DNA from: Pholiota molesta
Taxonomy: Eukaryota > Basidiomycota > Agaricomycetes > Agaricales > Strophariaceae
Direction: 5' to 3'
Assembly (NCBI GenBank): GCA_014925825.1
Contig: JACGCK010000262.1
Location: 1-56,294 of the forward strand
Length of the DNA: 56,294 nucleotides
The notes beneath the pieces were generated by a model. The model saw only the letters and a program-made list of their open reading frames with translations. It had not been told where the DNA came from and did not search any database. The position numbers and the translations under genes were made by a program. Shown one piece after another: positions 46,429-56,294 of this stretch (within the stretch, counting starts at the first letter, position 1; each line of letters starts with the position of its first letter).

Positions 46429-49032
46429 TTTATCTTTTTCGGCCTCTCTGGGCAACACCTGTTAAATCTGATACCTAGATCTTTGAAAAATTTAACGGTG
46501 CATGTTCTGCTTCTCTCGCCGCATGGCCATTAAACGACAGCTGACGTTTGCGAAAAACTTCTCTGCGGAGCAACACGGTTCTTGTCTCGTGTTCACTGGA
46601 TGTACCACTTGGCACTCACCCTTCTCAATATTTTCGAACTTCAGGTGGTTCTTTCGTGAACTTTTAGGTTGATTGTTACTTCAGCTGATGGCGATGCAAC
46701 CCAGCCGAAAAAATGCTCAAAGGATCGAATATTACCAAATCTGAAGGCGTACACGTCTACCGCTTATTTCCGACTCGCAATTCATTACACAGGTTTTCAG
46801 ATTTTCAAAAGTATCGTGAAAACAATGATCGTCAAACTCTACTTCCCTTCGGATCCTTCCTGAGCCTCAGAATCCATCCAAAGTCAACTCTGACTATAAC
46901 TTGTCTTCAGGGAGTCATCGCCTTCGACAAGACTTTGTTTCCTCTTCGGTTCACGTACGGTAACGTACCATGTTTCTTCGCATGTCCTCGTTTATTATTT
47001 TGAATGACTCTTTCTCATGTGGAGCATCATTAATGTCGATAACTGTTGACAGTCAAATGCAAATGTTCTGATCAGTTAATCGTGTAACCTGGTCGTATAG
47101 CCTCTTTATCTTCGCCTGATCCAGATCGCCTGAACTTACTTGCCTTCCAGTGAAAGGAAGAATGTCGCGACAAACACGCCGCAAAGTAAGCTTTTTCCTA
47201 GCCTTGTTCCGAGGCGAGTAATCTGACAATCAAATATCTTCAGGCTTGTGAAGGCAAATATATGCACCCGCTCAGCTGTCAGATAATTGTACACAACTAC
47301 GCATTGAGTAGAAGTCAGGTTATGTCTGCTACCTTGGCCTTGCTGATTTCACTACTGTGCACGTTCATTAATCCATGGGAAAGCTCAGCCACAAACCCGC
47401 TTTTTCTTGGTCTACGAGAGCAAGAACATTCTTGTTCACAACATTACTGCGGAAAAGGTTCGGCAGCACCAGGTCACCGACAGTGTTGATTACAGATTGG
47501 TTCCCCAGGATGTCAACGGAAGACTTCGAGGCTGTAGATCGGCGCAGCTTGCCATCACCCCGAAGACATTATCCAGATATCTACATGTGCTTCCTCCCAG
47601 ATCCAAGAAATGGTGGAACACGAAATTTGATTTCAACATCGCCTTAGTCCTGTGCATCTTATAAATTTGAGTCTCGACCTTTCAAGTGAGAATCACTTCC
47701 CAAAATAAAAGCCTGGGCCTCAAGAACGGCAAATTTACCACCAAGGTACTAAATATATTTAGGAAATACGGTAGCAAGACACACATACTATTTGTGCTTC
47801 GACGGAGTTAGAGGGAGATTTAATGGGAAGACAGACATTGGCATGCCGGAATGCCCATCTTTTCGGTATTTGCCCCAGCGCCGATATATGTTTATTGGCT
47901 GCCTGGCATTGGCTAACGCTCGAGAAACGTGACGTCGCCATGACTTGTGGTTTTTGTGTGCATCCAATGAAACTATGTAGGTGTTAGACCGGTCTTGGAG
48001 TTATTTGAATATCAAAATCAATTATCCAACATTCTCGGTTTTGCGGAGACGAGTTTGGGAGGAGTTATTATTGTATCCTCTCCATTCGATCCCGGTAGTA
48101 AAGAAGAACTTGGCTGGAGATGAAGTTAGAGGCACGATGAGAACTTGTTCTATTTTCTTGTCCAGAACGCTCTCGTTCATTGTAAATTAAGATCCAAGCT
48201 AACCTCCTATGGTCTTACGCTCTTTGTACTCAAATTGCATATGTATATGACTATTATTATTGTCGATTTCCGGAATGTTGCAACTTGCAACTGATGGATC
48301 ATTCGAATCAGACGGCATCTGCCATGTAACAATCCATCGGTTCAACTAATGTTATGTGCATGCAGATGTCCGCACAAGCCTATTAAATTTTATCCTACCA
48401 AAGGTAGATTCTAGCATACCGGTAAATCAGAACTGGCTGCTGGTAAAGACAGGCTGTTACATTGCGGCGTTAGTCGAAAACTTTAGGTATGTCGTGGGTA
48501 CGAGGCGCATCAGCCTGGCAGCAGGCGTCTACAAGGATAGAAGGGGAGTGATGGATGTCGAGCGCCAAACCAAGCCATAGATGGAGGTACATTGCCCTAA
48601 GAATTGACTTGAAAGTGCCCTGATGGCCAATAAACTGATAAACCTGGGACGTTACAATTATTTCGAACTATACTATAAAGACGATTGATTATTACAATAG
48701 ACATTGAGTACAGAGTACCAAATATCGAATCGCAATCCGAAATCTGTGGATCACAATGGCTTGGCTGCGTAAATTCCCGAACTATGACGAAAGAAATTAG
48801 CCACATTAATTAACTTCCAAGCGCCCGTTTGGTCCTTCAAGCATGGAATGAATACGTAGTTAGAAAACTCGATTGGGGACCGAATACCTTAAATCCTCAC
48901 TGAGGCCCTATTCTGTAGGTCGTTCAAGCTATAAAAGAGGACGGTATATCTCGTTGAAAGACCAGTCGAACAGAAAACAGTTCAACTACTCTCCACAGTT
49001 TCAGTCTCTCTACCAACAAACTCTTATTCAAG
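46429..49032. other. Gene-poor stretch with coding-like scraps
   Basis: No gene can be assembled. Protein-like pieces on the plus strand occur at about 46,710-46,980 (SEGVHVYRLFPTRNS), 47,163-47,650 (a possible start MSRQTRRK before a GT-AG intron; later FLVYESKNILVHNITAEKV) and 47,978-48,110 (LGGVIIVSSPFDPGSKEEL). They switch frame repeatedly, as the neighbouring GCV1 does. They could be one damaged or mis-sequenced gene or several relics; no family is recognised. Confidence 0.35.
48929..48937 (+). promoter_or_regulatory. TATA box of hydrophobin 1
   Basis: ctataaaag about 100 bp before the ATG at 49033, at nearly the same distance as in the three following hydrophobin genes. Confidence 0.65.
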
Positions 49033-49532
49033 ATGTTCGCCCGTGTCTCCTCTGTCTTTATCCTTGCTTTGCCAGTCCTCGCCGCTGCCAATGTTCTTCC
49101 CCGCACTGACCCTGTCAGCCAATGCAACACTGGTGGCTCTCAATGCTGCAATTCCGTCCAGACAGTACGTAGACCGTTAATCAAAGATTTCGATGGTGAC
49201 AGTTGCTGAGCTTTTCAATAGTCCGCCAGCCAGCTCACCGGTCTTGCTGGCCTTCTCGCGGCCCTCGTTGGCCCTGTCACTGGTCTTATTGGCGGTAAGA
49301 ACACTCTCAGAACTCGCGATTATGGATTTCAACTTAACAGATTTTAGTCACCTGCACTCCCATTACCGGCATTGGTCTTAGTGGAACTTCTTGCACCGAG
49401 CAGCCCGTCTGCTGCACCAACAACTCTTTCGTGAGGTTTTCTTCGAACTTGTTTATAGAGTCATTATTGACTGTCAGCAAATAGAACGGAGTCATTGCCC
49501 TTGGCTGTACTCCCATTAACATCAATGTTTGA
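49033..49532 (+). CDS. Class I hydrophobin 1
   Basis: Four exons encode about 111 residues: a signal peptide (MFARVSSVFILALPVLAAA), then eight cysteines in the class I pattern C-x6-CC-x31-C-x12-C-x5-CC-x12-C (QCNTGGSQCC, VTCTPITGIG, GTSCTEQPVCC, ALGCTPININV). Hydrophobins are secreted, self-assemble at air-water interfaces and coat aerial hyphae and fruit bodies. Three short introns lie at the same positions in all four copies. The frame is intact. First of a tandem same-strand cluster of four. Confidence 0.93.
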
Positions 49533-50245
49533 ACACCATGCGGTGCTTTTGACGAACGCGCTTTCTTACTGAGGTCTGCAATGGGTCAATGGGGCGCTAC
49601 GTATTCTTAGCACTCTCTAGTTGTAGTCGAAATTATTGTCAAGAAAAATTTGATCCAACCTTGTCGCGTTGTCACGATTAATTATCACAGTTTGAACCTA
49701 AGCGCCCCGGCCTATGCACTTGGCAGTAATAGGAACTATATTTAGCTCTGCCTTTATTGGTTAGATCATTAACGGGCGTCAATTTCTGATGAATGTTTGA
49801 ATGCAGCCTCAACTGGGCGCAACGTTCGAAATTGTGCTGAAATTGGAGCTTAGCACACATGCAATTGAATTGATAGTATGCAAAATTTATGTCTAGTATA
49901 GAGACTCAACCTTGAGATGATAGGCATTGCATTCAGGACATTAGTAGCATAATAATTGTTTTAATGCCACCGCTGAGATATACATACTCGAGTTGGACCA
50001 ATATATCAAACAACTAGGCAGTGAGAATTTTGAACCAGAACCAATAGCTTGTGACCATAAGAGGTGATCATCTTTAAGAACGCGAAGGCAACCAAAATTA
50101 GTGCTCAGTCACCGCGAGACTCCGAGTCACACGCTACTATATTTGGAGACGATAAATTCCGGTATGTTTTCCGAAGGATAGATCGCTACTCAGATTTGCA
50201 GATTCAACAAAGATGCTTCACCGTTTATATGAAAGTTGGAAATGT

Positions 50246-50253
50246 TATAAAAG
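50246..50253 (+). promoter_or_regulatory. TATA box of hydrophobin 2
   Basis: tataaaag 86 bp before the ATG at 50332; conserved position in the cluster. Confidence 0.65.
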
Positions 50254-50331
50254 GCGTCGCAGAGTAGCTCAAAAATTCTCAGACAAGCACACCAGGTCTA
50301 CTACCCAGTCAGCTTCTTAACCCAACATACA

Positions 50332-50833
50332 ATGTTCGCTCGCGCATCCTCTATCTTTGTTCTCGCTCTTCCCGTTCTTGCGGCCGCCAATGTTCTCCCC
50401 CGCCAGGACAACCAATGCAACACGGGTAGTCTTCAGTGCTGCTCGTCCGTTCAATCTGTCAGTTTATGAGGCCGCCATCAATACCATATATACTAATGAT
50501 CTGCTGTTCTTGTAGTCGAGCTCTTCTCTTGTTGCCATCCTCCTCGGTCTTTTAGGAGTCGCTGCTGGAAGTATAACTGGACAAGTTGGTGGTAAGATCC
50601 GGAATATGTACTTGAAAGCTTGTCAGCTTATTGGACATCATAGTTACCTGCTCTCCTGTTACCGTCATTGGGTCAGTGGCACTTCCTGCTCCGAGCAGCC
50701 CGTTTGCTGCACTGGTAACACATTCGTAAGTGTTTCGCTGCCAATCAGGGAATATATGCGAGATGATAATTGTATTGTCAATGTAGAACGTGTTATTGCG
50801 ACTGGCTGCACTCCCGTTAACATCAACCTCTGA
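50332..50833 (+). CDS. Class I hydrophobin 2, two single-base losses
   Basis: Same four-exon layout as hydrophobin 1: [49 protein letters not shown], then VTCSPVTVIG. Two frame breaks are visible by comparison with the intact copy at 53484: one base is missing after ATTGG at about 50,670 (VIG-VSGTSC) and one in the last exon at about 50,789 (aacgtgtt where aacggtgtt is expected). With these restored the eight-cysteine pattern would be complete. Real loss of function and sequence error are both possible. Confidence 0.88.
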
Positions 50834-51683
50834 AATTGGAGTTCAGGACGATTGCTAGTTTTCTGTATGCTCATGTACGATGACATAAATATGATTTACG
50901 CCTTTGGTCTCTCTCAAAATGGCTGAGCGTTATTAGATAGATGATTTTTGATTGTGCGCACGATTCTGGCCGGCCCGTACACTGCCTCCCTACAACTCCA
51001 CTGCCCATAAATCTCCTGCTGGATGTATTTATACTGGTCGCTTATAGAGAAGCACAGCAAGATAAGCCGACTGCTTGTCAATATTATTAAAAGATTATTA
51101 TTCGGATCAAGAGCAGTATGCCTGGGCTTAGAGAAAATCAGAAGACAGTCGATTCCGATTTTACTAAGATTAGATGACCTAGGTGTTAGAAACGAAGCTG
51201 GCTGCCCAGACCTAGGATTGAAACGAGAGAAGCTGGGCTAATATGCATGTTGGTACTTTACTGCTTCTATTTCTAGCTACATACAATTGGTCTAAGATGC
51301 TGTTCACGACTTGAATTCTTAGCGCTGAGCTCTGAATCTGACATTGACATGCACGTGAGCGCAGATTGCCCACAGACTCTCACAGACTACGTAGTACTTG
51401 TTCGACATTTGTCCATAACGTTAGACGGCATGGATGCAGTGAACAAATTGTGGAGGTGCTAAACATATTTAGAAATACCGAATGATCTCTTCATCTACGG
51501 CAGCCTGTACAGACTGCCGTCATTGCCGAGCATGCCACTGAAATCGCTGACATATGTCGTCGGATGATTCAGTGTAGTGATCTATATGCGGCCTTAATGT
51601 TTTCGTGCGCAATTCGGCTTATAAGCATCTAGTGAGATCTTCACTAGTTTTGAGATCCCTAAAAATTCAGTGGCTATGAACAA

Positions 51684-51691
51684 TATAAAGG
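51684..51691 (+). promoter_or_regulatory. TATA box of hydrophobin 3
   Basis: tataaagg 96 bp before the ATG at 51780; conserved position in the cluster. Confidence 0.6.
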
Positions 51692-51779
51692 GAGCGTTCT
51701 CTGCGTTTAAATCTTCAGTTCAGCACCTGCTTTACTACTCAACTCAAGAAACCTTCTCTCTCTCAACATTTATCTCAAG

Positions 51780-52275
51780 ATGTTCGCTCGTGCCTCCTCT
51801 GCCTTTTCCTCGCTCTCCTGTTCTTGCGGCCGCCAATGTTCTTCCCCGCCAGAGCAACCAATGCAACACCGTAGCCTCCAGTGCTGCAACTCCACTCAGA
51901 GCGTTGGTGCATTCAACTACAAACGTTGTGCGCTTGCTAACTGCATTTAATTACAGGCCGCCTCCGCCAGCACTGGCTTATTGGGAGGCCTTCTCTCCCT
52001 CTTGGGTGTTGTCGTTGGCGACCTCACCGCCAAGTTGGTGGTAAGTTCAACAATTATCATTGCTAATGATAACGATTTATACTGCCCGATATAGTTACTT
52101 GCTCCCCAATTACCGTGATTGGTGTTAGTGGAACCTCTTGCAACGAGCAGCCAGTTTGCTGCACCAACAACAGCTTCGTAATTCCTTAACAATATTTAAT
52201 TAGTATTATGTCTACACAATCTATTTCAGAACGGGCTCATTGCCCTCGCTGCACTCCATTAACATCAACCTTTAA
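51780..52275 (+). CDS. Class I hydrophobin 3, several single-base losses
   Basis: Starts MFARASSAF, then the frame slips. Comparison with the other three copies shows bases missing in at least six places: two in the signal-peptide codons (about 51,808-51,820), one in the CNTGS segment (accgtagcc for accggtagcc, about 51,870), one at the end of exon 2 (accgccaag for accggccaag, about 52,030) and two in the last exon (ctcgctgc for ctcggctgc; actccatt for actcccatt, about 52,240-52,260). All cysteine codons are still present and exon 3 ([19 protein letters not shown]) is intact. The losses are almost all in G or C runs. Confidence 0.85.
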
Positions 52276-53393
52276 ATGGCGGTCGTCAAATTATGTATCT
52301 CTACCAATTGTGCTTTGTTGAAATGATATATCTGTTGCGGAAACAATAGCCTGATTTAAGAAGAAAAAATGACTCGTACTGTTATCTCAATTGTGCATGG
52401 AAAATCCCCATCCAAATGTTAGAACATAGCCGTGCGCTATGCGCATATAAAGGCTACTCACTTTGCCGGCTTCCCTCCAAAATTCTGAAGCCAGACACGC
52501 ATCGGAAGCAGCCAGCTAGACTTACAAAATTAAATGATGCTCCACAACTGCCGATGTCTTTGAAAATGCGGAGATTTCCAGCCACTGCGTTAGAATTCTC
52601 TGGTCTGGGTCTAGATGTATGAGAAGCTTTCAAGCGCAGCAAGCTCTCATAATTCGAAGTAAATTCTGTAACCAGCGGGGTGAAACTTGACACACTGCAC
52701 TCGTAAACCACAAAGACGACTCTCACCGAATTCTTATCGAGATTCGAAAATGTGTTCAGGCTCGATCCCCATAATGCGAAGGTACCAACAACAAGACCGC
52801 ATCCGCAATATGCCACTGGCTTGGTGTCTGACATCTAGGATCATTGTGCATAGCATACGATTACGCCCGGCACATTTGTCCGTGTACAGAAGGATCACAC
52901 TCAACGAATTCCACGAATGTCTACAGGTTGATTTGACTCACACAATCGTAGGCGCATCTTCACGATATCAAGATTGTTATTTGGCAGTCGATCTGAAGAT
53001 TAGATGTCGATTGACATACTATGCAGTGACTTTCCTTTCCGCTAGCTCGGATCATGTGGCCGAACGGGGATGCACTCCTTGTAATTATAGCCAGATTATA
53101 GCCAACAAGCAACAAACTGGCAACAAACGATCCAATGAAAGTGAGGATTATTCTTAGTTTCGACTAACATACTGCCGTTTTATCTGCATTCGTATACTCG
53201 AGTACATATGGAAGAGCTACCCTGATAGATTCGACGGTCGACAGCTAATATTTTTCAGATTCCTAGCCTCGGTGTCGGTTTCTGGACTTTGATATTATTA
53301 GTATTCGGCTTTGTTTTTCATTTATGCCAAGATGTGACTAGTTGACTGTGGATCGGACTTTTGTTAAGCGGCCCTATGCTCTAGCACACCATG

Positions 53394-53401
53394 TATAAAA
53401 G
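53394..53401 (+). promoter_or_regulatory. TATA box of hydrophobin 4
   Basis: tataaaag 90 bp before the ATG at 53484; conserved position in the cluster. Confidence 0.65.
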
Positions 53402-53483
53402 AGACTACCTTGACTTTGAAGTATCCAGATAGAAACAAGCATCAGCGCCAATACTTTTTTTTCATCTAAATTGACTATCAGCC

Positions 53484-54007
53484 ATGCGCGCATCCTCCAT
53501 CTTTGTGCTTGCCCTTCCTGTCCTTGCGGTCGCCAATGTTCTTCCTCGCAATGATCCTAATTCAAATCAATGCAACACCGGCAGTCTTCAATGCTGCAGC
53601 TCTGTTCAATCTGTGCGTTCTTAATTTATGCTAAATATCATCGACAAGTACCAACCATCAGTGTCTTATAGGCAACGGCCGGTGGGTTAGTGTCCATTTT
53701 ACTCGGCCTCCTGGGTGTCGTAGTCGGCGACCTTACTGGACAAGTTGGTGGTAAGCAAATAACGAGCATCGTCTTTTCTCAAATCAATTTCTCAATCGAC
53801 CACAATTTTTTTGTAGTTACCTGCTCTCCCATTACCGTCATTGGTGCCAGTGGCACTTCATGCTCTGAGCAGCCCGTCTGCTGCACAGGCAACACCTTCG
53901 TAAGTATTTCTCACTCTTATCGTATACTGTGGAAACTGAACTTACGATTTTGACAATAGAATGGTGTGATCGCAACTGGTTGCACCCCCGTTAACATTAA
54001 TGTCTGA
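53484..54007 (+). CDS. Class I hydrophobin 4
   Basis: Four exons, about 112 residues, intact. The signal peptide [17 protein letters not shown] lacks the two residues after Met found in the other copies. The mature part has the full class I pattern C-x6-CC-x33-C-x12-C-x5-CC-x12-C ([42 protein letters not shown]) and a long hydrophobic stretch between Cys3 and Cys4 ([17 protein letters not shown]). Closest in sequence to hydrophobin 2. Last gene of the cluster. Confidence 0.93.
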
Positions 54008-54327
54008 GTATTTGTAGGCGTAATATTGCCCTTAAGTGTATGCTATGTACACAACAATATATGGTCTATTGTTCTACCTCATCTTGGCCTGCAGCGCCAC
54101 GATAAATGTTGATATCAGGTGGAAGTCGAGATCAAAAATGGATTTATTTATAGCTCTATTAAACACGTCTGTCACATTCACGTTATTGTTCCACAAGTAG
54201 TGACCGTGCGTCACGACAAGACACTTGACTTGAACCACCATGATATCTCGTGTCGAGACCGTCCGTATTTGACCCGGAACCAATACCGAACGCTACCCAT
54301 CGAATTAATAGACGAAGAAAAGCTCAA

Positions 54328-56294
54328 ATGCCCACAGGAACACCCTACAACTCTTTCGCTGCCCCTTATCGAATCCGGGTGGATGACTTCACGACTCTGA
54401 GCCCGGATTCCAACCAAAGTCCATTGCTACATCTCTTGACCCATACCCACACAGACCACATTAATGGTCTATCTGCAAAGACGTTTGGCTATAAAGTTTA
54501 TTGCTCTCAAGATGCGAAAGCCATGCTTCTCAAGCACGAAGTCTACGCTGAGCGAGAACTACACACGATGGCGCTGAGAGCTGAGAAGATACGAACGTAT
54601 TCACATCTTAAGGTTGATCCTATGCAATCTTCGGACGGAAATATGTACTATACGGGATCGAGAGATTTGCTGGTCAGTCACTCTATTGGTCATTCTACTG
54701 GGTCTAAACTTGAACCAGCATGCTCTGCCCCTACAAGCGCCAACCCAAATTCCTCTAGAAGGCGAGGAATCCGTTACGATAACACTATTAGATGCCAACC
54801 ACTGTCCTGGCGCGGTGATGTATGCCAATTTTGATTCGTCTCCAGGTCTCCGAAATTGAATAGCATATATGTTAGGTTTCTTATTGAAGGTTCTCGCGGT
54901 GCTGTTCTTCACACAGGGGATTTTCGTGGAGAACCATGGTTTCTGGAATCCCTAGCTCGCAATCCATTCCTTCAGAAATACCTTTCGCATGGAATCGATC
55001 CGTCAGGAAAACAACCAATGAATCCAGTGTCCACACTTTAGAAGCCATCTATCTCGACACTGCCTCTGTGTTGTCCGTGTTTGAAGTACCCACTAAAGTT
55101 CGTCGCATCTCATTTACATTTGGTACATATCCAATCCCCACCGACTTTCAGGCATCTGCTACATCGGACTCATCGAATTGATGAAATTGTTTCCGGACTC
55201 AGCTTACTTCTTCCTAAATTGCTGGACCTGGGGTACAGGATATTTTGAAAGCAGTCGCTCAAGCTTTCAATCACGGGTAAATAAAGATCATTTGACCAAG
55301 CAATTCTAGACTCACGAAACATGTACAGATTCATGTTGATCGCTACAAACACTCGATCTACCAATCTCTATCCGATCCCTTCCTCAGTCATATTGTTACA
55401 TCGATCCCTCTTCAACTCGCTTCCATGCCTGCGAACGTTTCCATCGCTGTACTTCGTGGCTGTCGATAACGATTGAGTTATAGTAATGCGACAAGTTCGA
55501 TGGGCAAACGTGTGATATATGTGAATCCGGTGAATATGGAAAAGGCGAAATGGGCAGAATATCTTGAAGATACGAAGAATCGACTGCGATCAGGCGAGAA
55601 ATCAATAATCTGGTACAACAGCTTCTCTTCTCTTTGTCTCGTACACTAAATGACCCTGCTTAGCTTGTACCTCTATTTCGACATTCCACTCTTCCGGAGC
55701 TTCAAGCTTTTGTATCCCTGTTTCGACCCAAGCGCGTCGTTCCTAACACTCTCGATCCTCGATTCAAAACCTTGACTGGATTTGTCTCGATCGCATGTTT
55801 GCCCCATATCTCCATGCTTCAATGCAGCATGTAACGTCTTCCAGCGCTACCCTCCGTCAGCGACTCGGTATTCCGCCAATGATCGATTTGGTCAGGATGG
55901 CCTGGAAGATGGCGACGTTACATTGAAGAACCTCATCGGTGAAGGAGCTTCAGAGGCTGCTGAGCGCTGGGCTGATCACGGCAAGCTTGTCAAGAAAATC
56001 ACGATCCTTAAAAACCAGCTTGGCGAAGAGGAGAACAACATGATTGACGAGCTTCTTGGCATCTCGAAGCCACGGCCGAAATCGTTTCAAGGCCGCTTAA
56101 TCGAATACGATATTGATATCATCTCAGCTACTAAGGGGAAAGGAAAGGAGGGGTCACCTATGCCCATGATCCAAGAGAAAGTGACGAAGATACGAATTAT
56201 GACAGCAGCGACGACGAGCGCGGAAAAACTGCACATAAACTGTTTGCGGGTTCGGATGACAAAGAAAATACCTGGTGGGCGTCTTCACACCCGA
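54328..56294 (+). CDS. SNM1/PSO2/Artemis-type DNA-repair metallo-beta-lactamase (partial, frameshifts)
   Basis: From ATG 54328 (MPTGTPYNSFAAPYRIRV) to the right edge. The metallo-beta-lactamase core has HTHTDHINGL (motif 2, two-metal site), LLDANHCPGAVM (motif 3) and LHTGDFR (motif 4), followed by a beta-CASP-like part (HTLEAIYLDTAS, LIELMKLFPDSAYFFLNCW, VDRYKHSIYQSLSDP, FVSLFRPKRVVPNT). This order fits the SNM1 family of 5' nucleases in interstrand cross-link repair and end joining; an Artemis-like member is likely. Introns of about 50 nt occur at 54,672 and 54,830. Frame breaks at about 55,032, 55,235 and 55,402 each need one added base (for example tcgatccc for tcggatccc), as in GCV1. The C-terminus continues beyond the window. 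Confidence 0.85.

Noticed and set aside
52687..53157. 156-codon plus-strand ORF between hydrophobins 3 and 4
   Set aside because: Begins at TTG, no motif, and its composition is like the surrounding intergenic DNA.
1..56294. tRNA, rRNA and CRISPR-like arrays
   Set aside because: No tRNA cloverleaf, rRNA block or regularly spaced repeat array was recognised by eye; a tRNAscan run would be needed to exclude a single tRNA.

Overview
The window is nuclear DNA from a filamentous basidiomycete, most likely a mushroom-forming Agaricomycete. The evidence is short spliceosomal introns (about 45-75 nt) in almost every gene, a multicopper laccase, a four-gene class I hydrophobin cluster, a DUF6533 membrane protein, a HET-domain protein and a Ngaro-type tyrosine-recombinase retrotransposon. 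All calls come from reading the sequence by eye; no database search was run.

Left part (1-15,560): a tandem cluster, all on the minus strand, of a multidomain RNA-binding-like RBR (RING1-IBR-RING2) E3 ligase family. Copy A (1-3,879) runs off the left edge. A' (4,120-4,838) is a broken minigene. Copy B (5,340-9,154) and copy C (12,238-15,123) are long open genes. The full architecture is: N-terminal helical region, CCCH zinc finger, charged coiled coil, RRM-like repeats, KH-like region, RING1, IBR, RING2 and a charged tail. Each copy has lost a different piece: A has a frameshift in the coiled coil, B has no RING2, C has no CCCH finger and lacks the RING2 catalytic histidine, and A' retains only RING2 and the tail. 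A cytochrome P450 (9,582-11,643) lies between B and C, and a relic of a P450 3' end upstream of C shows that the duplication unit included the neighbouring gene.

Mobile element (15,567-20,852): a complete Ngaro-like element on the minus strand with split direct repeats in the order A1, ORFs, B1, A2, B2. It has gag, RT-RNase H in frame with gag behind a single UAG, and a tyrosine recombinase in the -1 frame overlapping the RT end.

Middle (21,264-46,428): NTO1/BRPF-like chromatin scaffold (-), HET-domain protein (+), ER thioredoxin/PDI with KDEL (-), DUF6533 membrane protein (-), a 3.9-kb gene-poor stretch, a small secreted protein (-) divergent from a laccase (+), coronin (-) divergent from glycine-cleavage T protein (+).

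Right part (46,429-56,294): gene-poor DNA with coding-like scraps, then four tandem hydrophobins (+), each with a TATA box about 90-105 bp before the ATG and the same three introns, then an SNM1/Artemis-type DNA-repair nuclease (+) cut by the right edge. From about 44.8 kb rightwards several otherwise well-conserved genes carry single-base losses, mostly in homopolymer runs. This looks more like uncorrected sequence error than ordinary gene decay and should be settled before any of them is called a pseudogene.
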